Below, piece by piece: positions 6,424 to 15,916 of a DNA stretch of 45,459 nucleotides. The stretch comes from CAZBEJ01 sp964521305 (lineage in GTDB: Bacteria; Patescibacteriota; Microgenomatia; UBA1406; GWC2-37-13): the NCBI GenBank assembly GCA_964521305.1, contig CAZFQZ010000003.1, forward strand, positions 1 through 45,459, given 5' to 3'. The notes below the pieces were generated by a model. The model saw only the letters and a list, made by a program, of their open reading frames with translations. It did no database searches and was not told where the DNA came from. Both the position numbers and the translations under genes were made by a program. Numbering within the stretch: position 1 is the first letter of the stretch; each line of letters starts with the position of its first letter.

Positions 6424-8748
6424 ATGATTTGGGTTGACCGCGAGGCAAAAAAATTGAGAGAGCGCAACGTTCCATTGGAATGGGTGGACGACATGAAAAC
6501 GCCATCCGGGCGCATTCATGTCGGGTCCCTCCGCGGAGTGATGGTGCATGACCTTATATTCAAAGCGCTGAAAGAAAACGGTTCCAAAACCCGATTCTCC
6601 TATGTCTTTAATGATATGGATCCCATGGATGCTCTCCCTCATTATCTCGACCGTTACATCTATGAGAAATACATGGGGTTTCCCCTGTTCAGAATTCCGT
6701 CTCCGGAACGGGAATATAACAATTTTGCCCAATATTTTGCTACTGAGTTTATCGACGTATTCAATAAGCTGAACTGTTATCCGGAAATCATATGGTCATC
6801 GGAATTATATGCTCAGGGCATTATGAACGATACCATCAAACTCATCCTCGATAACAGCGATAAAGTCCGGGAAATTTACCGGCGCGTCGCGGAAGCCAAC
6901 CGACCCGAAGATTGGTTCCCGTTCAACCCGATCTGCGCTCATTGTGGCAGGATCGGCACTACCAATGCATATAGATGGGACGGTGTGTACGTTTACTACC
7001 GGTGCGAGCCGTCGATGGTCGAATGGGCGCAAGGCTGCGGCTACGAAGGAAAAACGACGCCTTATGACGGACACGGAAAACTGCCGTGGAAACTGGATTG
7101 GCCCGCCCACTGGAAAGTGATAGGCGTAACGATCGAAGGTTCAGGAAAAGACCACATGTCCTCCGGCGGATCCTATGACATGGCGTCCGCGTTCTGCCGA
7201 GAAATCCTCGGCATTGAACCGGCATATGCGATCCCATACGAATGGTTTACCATCGGGGGCAAAAAAATGTCCTCGTCCAAAGGAATAGGATCGTCTAGCG
7301 TCGAAGTAGCTAAGATCCTGCCTCCAGAAGTATTCAGATTCTTGCTTGTGCGGACTCCTATCGCAACACATCTCGACTTCAACCCGTACGGGGACACCAT
7401 ACCGAACCTGTTCGACGACTATGATCACTGCATGGAGGCCTATTTTCTTAAACTCGAAAAGAAGGTTCCCGAAGGAAAGCAGGGTGAGGTCATACGGGAT
7501 TTTGCCCGCATTATTGAACTTTCTGACATTCAAGGTCTTCCGCCAAAACGCATGCTGCTCCCCAGATTCAGGACAATCGTCCACCTTGTGCAAAACAATG
7601 CCGATGTACTGAAATTTTTCGAGGAACGGAAAAAAGAAAAACTCAGCCGCGAAGAACGGATACTTCTTGATGAACGAATAGAATATGCAAGAAGTTATTT
7701 GGGCGAATACGCGATACAGGAACAGCTGATAAAAAAGGATGACGTATTCGTATTTTCCGAATCGCAGAAGCAGTTCCTGCAAACACTGACAAACAGATTG
7801 GAAAAACTGTTAAATCAATCTGACGTCGATTTGCAGTCAGAAATCCAGTCTGCCATCGGCGACGGCGGATTCAAACCCAAGGAAGTATACCAGGGATTGT
7901 ATCGCGCGCTGTTGGGCGCTGATCACGGACCACGGGCTGCCGATCTCATACGGAACATGGGTGTCGCGGAAAGCATCGAAAAAATGCGGAATGTCCAGGG
8001 CTACGCTGCAAGCTCTCAACGTATTGAGTCGCAAACGCATCTTTTGCCTAACCTTCCCGATGCCACGATATTCTCCATAAGCGATGGGGTTAAACGCATC
8101 TACCCTTCCATCGTGATAGGTGTCGCTATCATGAAAAATGTAGAGATCCGGAAAACTGACAGGGAATTGCAACAGAGGATTGAGGAATTTATTATTGATC
8201 AGGCCGACTTAACAAATGAAGTGATAAACGAGTATCCCGAAGTCCAAAGCTATCGGAAATTATACCGGCAGATGGGCGTGGATTGGCACTCGCGCAGACC
8301 GTCCCCTGAGGCACTGCTTCGTCGCATCGCTTCGAAAAAAAAACTGTATTCAATCAATACGTGTGTCGATGCTTACAACTTAGTCGTCATGAAAAAAAGG
8401 GTTTCTGTTGGCGTATTCGATCTCGACCGCATGAAACTGCCGACGATCCTCCGATTTCCGGAACCTGGGGAAAAAATATTGTTGTTGGGAGAAAAAGAAC
8501 CTACCACATTCAAAGAAACCGAGCTTGCGTATTTTGATCAGAACGGCGGCTATAACATCGATTTTAATTATCGCGACTCGCAAAGCACAGTGGTCACCGA
8601 ACAAACAAAAAATATCCTGATCAATGTCGACGGGGTCTATGGCATTACCAGGGAAATGGTAGAACAAACGCTCAAGGATTCCGTAACCGAAATAATGAAA
8701 TATTGTGAAGGTATTATAGACGTTGCCGGTATTATAACAGGATCATGA
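6424..8748 (+). CDS. lysS: Class I lysyl-tRNA synthetase fused to a B3/B4 tRNA-editing-type domain
   Basis: 774 aa. Residues 1 to about 530 are a class I (archaeal/spirochaete-type) LysRS: HIGH-like HVGS at 32-35 within PSGRIHVGSLRGV, a Cys-rich region (CAHC 171-174, then C194 and C205), and KMSSSKG at 281-287. Class I LysRS is normally about 500-540 aa. Residues about 545-770 resemble the B3/B4 domain found in the PheRS beta chain and in stand-alone proteins (SINTCVDAYNLVVMKKRVSVGVFDLD, then a GEKILLLGEKEPT segment). It charges tRNA-Lys; the extra domain could bind or proofread tRNA, which is inferred. The last four bases overlap the next start (ATGA). Confidence 0.92.
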   Translation: MIWVDREAKKLRERNVPLEWVDDMKTPSGRIHVGSLRGVMVHDLIFKALKENGSKTRFSYVFNDMDPMDALPHYLDRYIYEKYMGFPLFRIPSPEREYNNFAQYFATEFIDVFNKLNCYPEIIWSSELYAQGIMNDTIKLILDNSDKVREIYRRVAEANRPEDWFPFNPICAHCGRIGTTNAYRWDGVYVYYRCEPSMVEWAQGCGYEGKTTPYDGHGKLPWKLDWPAHWKVIGVTIEGSGKDHMSSGGSYDMASAFCREILGIEPAYAIPYEWFTIGGKKMSSSKGIGSSSVEVAKILPPEVFRFLLVRTPIATHLDFNPYGDTIPNLFDDYDHCMEAYFLKLEKKVPEGKQGEVIRDFARIIELSDIQGLPPKRMLLPRFRTIVHLVQNNADVLKFFEERKKEKLSREERILLDERIEYARSYLGEYAIQEQLIKKDDVFVFSESQKQFLQTLTNRLEKLLNQSDVDLQSEIQSAIGDGGFKPKEVYQGLYRALLGADHGPRAADLIRNMGVAESIEKMRNVQGYAASSQRIESQTHLLPNLPDATIFSISDGVKRIYPSIVIGVAIMKNVEIRKTDRELQQRIEEFIIDQADLTNEVINEYPEVQSYRKLYRQMGVDWHSRRPSPEALLRRIASKKKLYSINTCVDAYNLVVMKKRVSVGVFDLDRMKLPTILRFPEPGEKILLLGEKEPTTFKETELAYFDQNGGYNIDFNYRDSQSTVVTEQTKNILINVDGVYGITREMVEQTLKDSVTEIMKYCEGIIDVAGIITGS

Positions 8749-9359
8749 ACATTCTCATAGCTACCCACAACAAGGCAAAACAGGAAGAAATGAAAAAAGG
8801 CCTCAAAAATCTGCAAAATAAAGGTATAAAGTTTTTTTCGCTCGAAGATCTGCATATCCACGGCCAACCGGAAGAATCAGCTGCGACATTCGCGGAAAAC
8901 TCACTATTGAAAGCTCGCTGGTATAGTCATGTGACCGGGTTGGCGGCAATAGCGGATGACGGCGGATTGTGCATCGCGTCGTTGAATAATGAACCGGGCG
9001 TGAAATCTCACCGGTGGCCGGGATATGAAGCAACTGACGAACAGCTTGTCGCTTTTACCCTTCAGAAACTAAATGGATTTCCGCGGAACAAACGAACCGC
9101 ATACCTACAAACCTGTATCACTTTTTTTGACCCTGTCTCGCAGAAAAGTGTTGCCGAGACCGAAAAAATAGACGGCTTTATTGCCAATAAACCAAGCGGA
9201 AAACCGACACACGGATATCCCTATAGAGCACTGTTTATCGTGAAGAAATACAATACATACTATGACCAGCTGACGCCCCGGGAACATCATAATATCAATC
9301 ACCGACTACATGCCTTGGAACGGTTGTCAAAAAAAATAACCGGCGATTTGTTACAATAA
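8745..9359 (+). CDS. rdgB: RdgB/HAM1-type XTP/dITP diphosphatase
   Basis: A 204-aa protein of normal family size. It opens with the nucleotide-binding strand MNILIATHNKAKQEEM and contains EESAATFAENSLLKA with catalytic acidic residues, IADDGGLCI, and a late substrate loop HGYPYRALFI where most homologues have GYGYDPIF. It hydrolyses non-canonical purine triphosphates such as dITP and XTP to monophosphates, cleaning the nucleotide pool. The ATG overlaps the LysRS stop by 4 bases, indicating translational coupling. serS follows after 6 bases. The changed substrate loop (YRALF for YDPIF) is a mild oddity. Confidence 0.88.
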   Translation: MNILIATHNKAKQEEMKKGLKNLQNKGIKFFSLEDLHIHGQPEESAATFAENSLLKARWYSHVTGLAAIADDGGLCIASLNNEPGVKSHRWPGYEATDEQLVAFTLQKLNGFPRNKRTAYLQTCITFFDPVSQKSVAETEKIDGFIANKPSGKPTHGYPYRALFIVKKYNTYYDQLTPREHHNINHRLHALERLSKKITGDLLQ

Positions 9360-9365
9360 AACAAT

Positions 9366-10619
9366 ATGCTTTCACTCGATTACATAAGAAACAATAAGCA
9401 AAAGGTTCTCGAAGCGGCAAAAAATAAAAATCGCGCGATTGAACTGGATGCACTGCTCGAAGAAGAAGGAAGAAGACGTTCGATCATAAAAAAAATTCAA
9501 ACGGTTCGGGAAGAGAGAAACATCCTTTCAAAAAAAGAAGTGAATGACGGAATCATCAAACGGGGCCGGGAAATCAAGGAAGAGCTGAAAAAACTCGGAG
9601 AATCGCTGCGCAACACCGAACGTGCCATCGATGAGCTATCTTCCTATATACCCAACATTCCTTTGGATGAAGTTCCGGTTGGTCCGGACAGTTCAGGAAA
9701 CAAGGAACTGCGAACATGGGGCCCTGTTCCGCAATTCGACTTCAAGCCCAAATCACACATCGAATTGGGGTTGGATCTGGATCTTATTGATCTTGAGCGC
9801 GGTTCAAAAGTATCCGGTTTCAGGGGATATTTTCTGAAAAACCAGGCTGCACTTCTTCATCTTTCACTCCTCTTTTACGTGTTCCGGAAACTGATCACAA
9901 AGGGGTATACACCCCTGATCGCCCCTGCGGTAGTCAAAGGTTTTACGCTATTCGGTTCCGGACAATTTCCATGGGGCGAACAGGACGTATACAAGCTCAA
10001 TGACGAAGATGCCTACCTGGCCGGTACCGCCGAACAGCCTGTGACGGCATATTATTCCGGCGAAATTCTTGCGGAAAAAGATTTGCCGAAGAAATTCGTA
10101 GCATTTTCCCCCTGTTTTAGGAAAGAAGCAGGCGCGTACGGAAAAGATACGAAAGGCCTCTACCGATTGCACGAATTCTGGAAAATCGAACAAGTCATTC
10201 TGGGGAAAAACGATATGGGCGAGGCGAGATCTCTCCACGAAGAACTGCAGAAAAACGCCGAGGAGATCCTTCAGGATCTCCAACTACCGTATCGCGTTCT
10301 TTTGATGTGTACTGGTGACATGGGCGAACCGCAGATGAAAAAATACGATACTGAAACATGGATGCCTTCTCGCAATGCGTACGGGGAAACCATGTCAAAC
10401 TCAATCATGGGAGATTTCCAAACGAGGCGGCTGCAAATAAAATACCGGACAAAAAATAACGAAACGGACTATTGTTTTTCATTCAACAATACCGCACTTG
10501 CATCACCGAGAATCCTCATAGCGATACTTGAAAATTATCAGCAAAAAGACGGCTCCGTAAAGATACCGGAGGTGCTCCAGCCGCTCATGGGAGCGAAAGA
10601 AATCAGAAAGAACAGTTAG
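9366..10619 (+). CDS. serS: Seryl-tRNA synthetase
   Basis: 417 aa, normal for bacterial SerRS. The N-terminal 110 residues form the long antiparallel coiled-coil arm that grips the tRNA-Ser variable arm (many Lys/Glu, DELSSYIPNIPLDEVPVG at its end). The class II core follows: LAGTAEQPVTAYYSGEIL, motif 2 in FRKEAGAYGKDTKGLYRLHE, and motif 3 in FNNTALASPRILIAILENYQ. It attaches serine to tRNA-Ser and tRNA-Sec in the cytoplasm. It is the third gene of the run lysS-rdgB-serS. Its stop codon overlaps that of the convergent penicillin-binding protein, leaving no room for a separate terminator. Confidence 0.95.
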   Translation: MLSLDYIRNNKQKVLEAAKNKNRAIELDALLEEEGRRRSIIKKIQTVREERNILSKKEVNDGIIKRGREIKEELKKLGESLRNTERAIDELSSYIPNIPLDEVPVGPDSSGNKELRTWGPVPQFDFKPKSHIELGLDLDLIDLERGSKVSGFRGYFLKNQAALLHLSLLFYVFRKLITKGYTPLIAPAVVKGFTLFGSGQFPWGEQDVYKLNDEDAYLAGTAEQPVTAYYSGEILAEKDLPKKFVAFSPCFRKEAGAYGKDTKGLYRLHEFWKIEQVILGKNDMGEARSLHEELQKNAEEILQDLQLPYRVLLMCTGDMGEPQMKKYDTETWMPSRNAYGETMSNSIMGDFQTRRLQIKYRTKNNETDYCFSFNNTALASPRILIAILENYQQKDGSVKIPEVLQPLMGAKEIRKNS

Positions 10620-13060
10620 TGGTTGTATGCCGGTGTGGGGGTAGGTGTGCCGGTGGTTCCGAGAATACCTTCCGAACAATTAGTGCTGTTTTCCGTTCCT
10701 TTGATGAAATATTCCGTTCTGCCGAAATAACATTTTTTTTCGGTGACATCACTGGGTTTGGCAAACCAATTGTGGCCATCAGAATAATTTTCCAGGAGGT
10801 ACGTCATCATCCTGTTCCAGATTGGCGCCGCACCTGTTATACCGGAAACAAGATATTTATTCATCGGACTGTTATCATTATTCCCTACCCATACGGCAAC
10901 CAGGAAATCCGGCGTATATCCGATAGTCCAGTTGTCTTTGTCATCATTGGTAGTACCGGTTTTTACCGCTACCTGATAGCCCGGGATATTCAACGAGGAA
11001 TTGGGACCGAACTCGATTTGACGAGCAAAATTATCCGACAGCATATCGGAAATAATATAGGAAATCCCGTCATCCAATACTCTGATGCTGTACGGCGAAA
11101 TTTCGCGGATATCGCTTCCGGTCACATCCTGTATTTTCAAATACGGCGTAAGCCCCACTTTATATCCCGCATTGGCAAATACTCCATACGCGACAGCCAT
11201 ATCAACCATCTTTACTTCCGCACCACCCAGCGTAAGAGACAATCCGTAGTGTGAAGAATCATCAGTCCATGTGGTTATACCCATTTTGGCGGCGTGATTG
11301 ACGAAATCCTGGATACCGATGACATTGAGCGTTTTGACCGCTGGTATATTAAATGAGTTCGCCAACGCATACCTTAAAGGCACCTTTCCGTGGAATTTGC
11401 CGTCATAATTTACCGGCCGGTATGACACCGATCCGGGGATATTGAATACGATCGGTGAATCATCGAGTATGGTGGCTGCAGTAAATCCTTTCTGCAATGC
11501 CAACGAATACATCAACGGTTTGATCGAACTCCCCGGTTGCCGTAAGGCGGTCGTCACATTGAATGCACCATACGGCTGGGAAAAATAATCTTTTGACCCA
11601 ACCATTGCCAGTATCTCGCCTGTTTTCGGCCTGGTCACCAGAATCGCACCGTTGGTCACGTGCATATATTGTATTTTTGCCAATTCTTCCTGTAATATCT
11701 TTTCTGCCTCCTGTTGAATCGAAAGGTCTAATGTCGTAGTAACGCGTAACCCTCCTTCTTCAACGGTTTTGATCCCGTAAAGATTTTCCAGTTCCGACTT
11801 TGTGTAAAAGACAAAATGCGGAGCTTTGATCAGCGTTTTCGGCGGCACCGTATGTACCGATGTCTGTATGGCGTTTTCAAAGCCGGATGCCGATATATAT
11901 CCTTGGTTTTTCATAGCTGTCAAAACTTCATTCCTGCGCTGCAACGCCAATGCCGGATTGATTTGCGGTGAATACAGGGATGGCGCCTGCGGCAGACCTG
12001 CCAGTAGCGCAGCTTCAGGCAACGTCAGATCTTTAGCATCTTTTCCGAAATACACTTTTGAGGCTTCCTCGATACCATACGCGGATCCGCCGTACGCTAC
12101 CTGATTCAAATACATTTCGAGTATCTGATCTTTTGTATACAGCTGCTCCGCCCATAAAGCCAATATGATTTCCTTGATTTTTCTCTCAATTGTCCTGTCC
12201 GGCGTCAACAAGGCGGTCTTAACCAATTGCTGCGTGATTGTCGATCCTCCCTGTAGGTCCCTATGAAGGATAGAATCCCTGATCGCCCTCAAAATGCCGG
12301 AAAAAATAGCAATACCGCTGTGTTTGTAAAAATCTTTGTCCTCAATTGCTATGGTCGCCTGATATGCATACGCAGGCAAATCCTTGAGGTATATCGGCGT
12401 TCTGTTTTCGTCACGATAGATTTCGTACAATAATCTGCCGTTCCGATCATACATATGCGTCGACAACGAATAATTCACTTTGCCTATTTCGTTCGGCGTA
12501 GGTAGGCTTTTCGCAAACACATATCCTTCATATGAACCGACTATCAATAGGGTGATCAACGAACCCAGTACAAAATATTTTGTCTTGATGATAGACATCC
12601 TTTTCGAGGGCATTCGCACCTGCGGTAATGATACTTTTGGCAAAGATATCTGCGGCACCCGGATCTTGAGCGGCATCCTGAATTTAGGTTTCTTAATACG
12701 GAAAGAAAACTGCGAAAGCGGTATTTTTGGAAAGGAAACCGTGATCTTTGGAAAAACAATCATTCTTTTTTTCCGATATTTTCTGGGAAGTTTTGTCCAA
12801 TGGCGCCCGGGTAAGCTGAACTTCGATACGTATTCTACCGATGAATCGATATACGACCGTACCCGTTCGGCGCCTGACGCACCCAATTGAAAGATTACTT
12901 TTGAGATGCGGACAGGGATCATAAAAACGAAACAGACGAATCTTTGCGTAAGCTCACCGATATAAATGAAGAATTGGATAACGATATAAATACCCTTAAA
13001 AAAGAGGTTTATCAGCGTCGTAATAGCTGATCCGGCTGGGGTTTTTTGAGGCGACTTCAT
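10616..13060 (-). CDS. Bifunctional class A penicillin-binding protein (PBP1A-like)
   Basis: 814 aa. After a cytoplasmic region of about 160 residues and a TM helix at 161-184 comes a GT51 glycosyltransferase domain (catalytic Glu240 in EDKDFYKH, then GGSTITQQLVK at 271-281). The transpeptidase domain follows, with SSIK 511-514, SFN 569-571 and KTGT 700-703. It polymerises lipid II and cross-links the peptides on the outer face of the membrane. The N-terminal part is unusual: a hydrophobic stretch at 15-36 and an amphipathic Pro/Lys-rich array with repeated xPKI/LPK/VP units at 103-152. The C-terminus is Thr/Pro-rich. The gene follows sortase in the same direction and also has its own promoter. 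Confidence 0.93.
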   Translation of the reverse strand: MKSPQKTPAGSAITTLINLFFKGIYIVIQFFIYIGELTQRFVCFVFMIPVRISKVIFQLGASGAERVRSYIDSSVEYVSKFSLPGRHWTKLPRKYRKKRMIVFPKITVSFPKIPLSQFSFRIKKPKFRMPLKIRVPQISLPKVSLPQVRMPSKRMSIIKTKYFVLGSLITLLIVGSYEGYVFAKSLPTPNEIGKVNYSLSTHMYDRNGRLLYEIYRDENRTPIYLKDLPAYAYQATIAIEDKDFYKHSGIAIFSGILRAIRDSILHRDLQGGSTITQQLVKTALLTPDRTIERKIKEIILALWAEQLYTKDQILEMYLNQVAYGGSAYGIEEASKVYFGKDAKDLTLPEAALLAGLPQAPSLYSPQINPALALQRRNEVLTAMKNQGYISASGFENAIQTSVHTVPPKTLIKAPHFVFYTKSELENLYGIKTVEEGGLRVTTTLDLSIQQEAEKILQEELAKIQYMHVTNGAILVTRPKTGEILAMVGSKDYFSQPYGAFNVTTALRQPGSSIKPLMYSLALQKGFTAATILDDSPIVFNIPGSVSYRPVNYDGKFHGKVPLRYALANSFNIPAVKTLNVIGIQDFVNHAAKMGITTWTDDSSHYGLSLTLGGAEVKMVDMAVAYGVFANAGYKVGLTPYLKIQDVTGSDIREISPYSIRVLDDGISYIISDMLSDNFARQIEFGPNSSLNIPGYQVAVKTGTTNDDKDNWTIGYTPDFLVAVWVGNNDNSPMNKYLVSGITGAAPIWNRMMTYLLENYSDGHNWFAKPSDVTEKKCYFGRTEYFIKGTENSTNCSEGILGTTGTPTPTPAYNH

Positions 13061-13066
13061 CCTATA

Positions 13067-13095
13067 ATTTTATCATATATTATAGGTTATTTCAA
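13067..13095 (-). promoter_or_regulatory. Promoter for the penicillin-binding protein gene
   Basis: On the minus strand TTGAAA (13095-13090), a 17-bp spacer and TAAAAT (13072-13067) are followed after six bases by ATG 13060. The predicted start falls on or beside the start codon, so the mRNA would be leaderless. It lies between the sortase stop and the PBP start. Confidence 0.55.
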
Positions 13096-13845
13096 TCACA
13101 TATTGGCGGGAAGCTCGGTAAGTTTTGCGCGCACGACTAACCGTTTCCACCACGTCCCCGGCGGCACGCACGTTATAAGTGTCAAATAGGATGCGTCCGT
13201 CCTCTGATCGAGAACCGATACCTGGTCCGGGTTCACGACTACCATATCGTTGACAGCATATTCGTAGGTAATTCCATTGACAGTGACATAGATCTTGTCC
13301 TCTTTTTCCAACGAAGGGAGGAACGTAAATATGGTTTTATAGTCTTTGCTATTATACAGTTGCGGTAGTGTCGAATGGCCGAAAATGACCACGTTGCCGT
13401 ATTCGCCGGGCAACGATTGCGGCAAGTAGTGAATCAGGCTCTTGTCCAAGTCTTCACCCCCCACGACCACACGGGCGTTTTTTATGTTGAGCTTGGGAAT
13501 TGATAACGTATACTCTTTGACGCTGAGATTCTGGGAAAGCGTACCTTGGGGTCTCATAGGAAACCAGAGATCAGCTTGCGTGAAATCACGCAAGTTGTTG
13601 GAAACATTGGTAAAACTCCCCAATACGGAGCTCGCCTGTAGGATTGCGGAAACCTCGTTTAATTTCGGTACAGGCGTTGACAGATTGTTCTGGATGAATA
13701 AGCGCGAATAGATCTCAAACGAAACAATCGGATAAAACGACCAGAATAAAAAAATGGATCCGACGGTCAATGAAATATAGGAAATGTAATTGACCGCACG
13801 GCGCCGAGGCGATTTGTCTTCTTTTAAATATTGATACAATGCCAT
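13096..13845 (-). CDS. Sortase (membrane-anchored transpeptidase)
   Basis: 249 aa. An N-terminal TM helix at about 19-41 is followed by the sortase beta-barrel. Catalytic residues are visible: His157 in VIFGHST, Cys226 in TLITCVPPG and Arg235 just after. It cleaves LPxTG-type signals between Thr and Gly and attaches surface proteins to a nucleophile on the envelope. An LPQTG substrate is encoded at 23055-23546. The stop is 35 bases before the PBP start, and its start is 2 bases after the stop of the 687-aa membrane protein, so these genes form one envelope operon. The class is uncertain; the signature is closest to class D/E-like enzymes. Confidence 0.9.
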   Translation of the reverse strand: MALYQYLKEDKSPRRRAVNYISYISLTVGSIFLFWSFYPIVSFEIYSRLFIQNNLSTPVPKLNEVSAILQASSVLGSFTNVSNNLRDFTQADLWFPMRPQGTLSQNLSVKEYTLSIPKLNIKNARVVVGGEDLDKSLIHYLPQSLPGEYGNVVIFGHSTLPQLYNSKDYKTIFTFLPSLEKEDKIYVTVNGITYEYAVNDMVVVNPDQVSVLDQRTDASYLTLITCVPPGTWWKRLVVRAKLTELPANM

Positions 13846-13847
13846 TT

Positions 13848-15911
13848 TTATAAACTCGAAAGGGTAACTGTGATATTTTTTGGGAAAAACGGCACGAATG
13901 AGTTGCTGACCGGCAATGGACTTGTGATGCGGAGTTCGTAACCGACCGCTCCGAAATCGGTTTTGAGAATCGTTGCCGCGCTGTTTTTGCTTTTCCCTTC
14001 GACCGATTGGATGATGCGGTCTTTTTGAACCTGTTTCAGCGCTTTCGCGTCAACGCTCATTGCTATTGTCACTGTTCCGTCGGCGTGCTGCTTAACCGAG
14101 TCAAACGTATACCGCAAATGTTGCGGATCCATGACAAATCCCTTCGTCAGATTACTCTGTAATTCGTCTTCCAGACGCCGGATAAGATCCGGTTTTTTAA
14201 AATAAAAATACACATAATCTGCTGTTGTTTGGATACCCAGCGTTTGCGCCTCTTCTCCTACTTCTTTCGACAGTTTGGTGTCTCGCAAGTTCACGGTTGA
14301 AAGCGACGGAAGTATGACTTCTTCAGAAGATTGGTTCAATTGATTGCTCAGTTGGTTTTTTGCCTTTGTTTCTATGGAATTTTGCAGATCTGTTATATCC
14401 TGCTTCGAAACGGTCGTTACCACTTTCTGTGTTCCTCCGTTCAACGGATTTGTGTTGATTGCGAAATACGTCGATGGAGACAGATTATCGATATCGAACC
14501 GCTGGTTCTTGTCGAGATTTGCGCCTGGTCCGATATCTGTTGCGGTTATGGTCGCATCTGTTTTGCCCGGCAGTTTAGCCGACCCGTCGGGAGTAAGGGA
14601 TGAGGATGCGACATTGACGTCGTTATCCAATGTAAACTGAATCCCGTTTGACGTCAGCACCGTTCCTTTCGCAAAAGTTTTCGCTTGATCGTCAAAGCTA
14701 TACACGGTGACGGTCCCCTTTGCTTTGTCACCGATTTCCTGCTTACCGGTGACCGATTTCGAATCATTGTAGGAAGCGGACGCAGTAGCCACGTATACCA
14801 CGATATCTCCTCCCGAACCCTGTTCTTCCTGTTGACCGGTTACCGTTACCTGTTTGTGAATCTGTTGAGAAGGAAGAAACACGGTCAATATAGCCTTGTG
14901 CAAGAAATACTCGTTTAATATGAGCGCAATCACGATTATGGCACCACCGCACGCGATCAGAAGATTCCGCATTATGCCCGCCTTGAAAACGTTCCTGAAA
15001 TTCGGGAGTTTAAATCTTGTCAGCAGTACAGGCAATTTGAACGGTTGACGTGGTTGTTTCGCATTGATTGTTTCAGCTTCTTCAATGTAAGTCTGCTTCT
15101 GTTCCGCACCGACATCTTCTCCCAATACAAAACCCATCACTTTTTTTCTTTCATGCACCGCGGGAATGAGTGCGTGTTCATTCCTTTCAATTTGATCCTC
15201 GAATACCCTAATCAGCCCGTCGACTACATCCTTTTCCTTGAGAATTTCCACCCTAGGTATTTGGATGAACAGCTCCTCATCCCAATGGTAGATCAGGATT
15301 TTTGTCGACTCGTCATCCAGGTCTTTCGAATTGTACAAAATGATTCTCGAAGGCAACAGTATCTTACCCCTGATCTCCGAGAAACAGGTCATAAAATCGT
15401 CCACCAGGTTCTCGGTTCTGGCGACCGCTCGGCAAAAGACAGTCTTCCCTCCCTTATATATATTCATACTAATCTCCGTCTTGTCGAGTTCTGTCACGAT
15501 GGCGGTCAGCGGCATTTCCTCTTTTTTTTGAAGATATGACAATACAGCTTCCGAACATTCTATATATCCCAGCGCATGGAGTTCCAGATTTTTGACTATC
15601 TCTTTTATCTTTTGCAAATACGGTTTTTTTATATCATTCTTTTTCTCATCGATAAAATGCGAGTACACGAAGAAAATTGTATTATCGAGTGAAACCTGAT
15701 GTCGCTTCTCGAATTGAAAAAGTACATCATCAATATCCTGAACGATATTTTCCCACCCGTTGGAATAAGCGATTCTCATCTGATCTTTAATGACCATCGA
15801 CCCTCCGCTGGACTGCAAAATAAATGCCCTCCCCTCGGTTTCTTTTAAAAACAACGCAAGATATACGTTGTTTTCGGCTGTATTCTTTTTTTTGAAAAAT
15901 GGGAAATTCAT
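13848..15911 (-). CDS. Bitopic membrane protein with extracellular baseplate-J-like repeats
   Basis: 687 aa. Residues 1-313 are cytoplasmic and alternate strands and helices in a way that recalls actin-like PilM/ASKHA folds, but I see no clear phosphate motifs. One TM helix spans about 314-336. The extracellular part begins with VTVTGQQEEQGSGGDIVVYVATASASY, then beta-rich units such as KAKGTVTVYSFDDQAKTFAKG, similar to the baseplate J-like domains common in CPR envelope proteins. No LPxTG signal is present. It lies in an operon with a solute-binding protein (5 bases upstream) and sortase (2 bases downstream). It could sense or scaffold cell-wall assembly; the function is not known. Confidence 0.7.
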   Translation of the reverse strand: MNFPFFKKKNTAENNVYLALFLKETEGRAFILQSSGGSMVIKDQMRIAYSNGWENIVQDIDDVLFQFEKRHQVSLDNTIFFVYSHFIDEKKNDIKKPYLQKIKEIVKNLELHALGYIECSEAVLSYLQKKEEMPLTAIVTELDKTEISMNIYKGGKTVFCRAVARTENLVDDFMTCFSEIRGKILLPSRIILYNSKDLDDESTKILIYHWDEELFIQIPRVEILKEKDVVDGLIRVFEDQIERNEHALIPAVHERKKVMGFVLGEDVGAEQKQTYIEEAETINAKQPRQPFKLPVLLTRFKLPNFRNVFKAGIMRNLLIACGGAIIVIALILNEYFLHKAILTVFLPSQQIHKQVTVTGQQEEQGSGGDIVVYVATASASYNDSKSVTGKQEIGDKAKGTVTVYSFDDQAKTFAKGTVLTSNGIQFTLDNDVNVASSSLTPDGSAKLPGKTDATITATDIGPGANLDKNQRFDIDNLSPSTYFAINTNPLNGGTQKVVTTVSKQDITDLQNSIETKAKNQLSNQLNQSSEEVILPSLSTVNLRDTKLSKEVGEEAQTLGIQTTADYVYFYFKKPDLIRRLEDELQSNLTKGFVMDPQHLRYTFDSVKQHADGTVTIAMSVDAKALKQVQKDRIIQSVEGKSKNSAATILKTDFGAVGYELRITSPLPVSNSFVPFFPKNITVTLSSL

Positions 15912-15916
15912 AGTTT

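Noticed and set aside
7141..7782. 213-aa minus-strand ORF inside lysS
   Set aside because: It is antisense to conserved synthetase motifs and rich in Phe/Arg, typical of a shadow frame.
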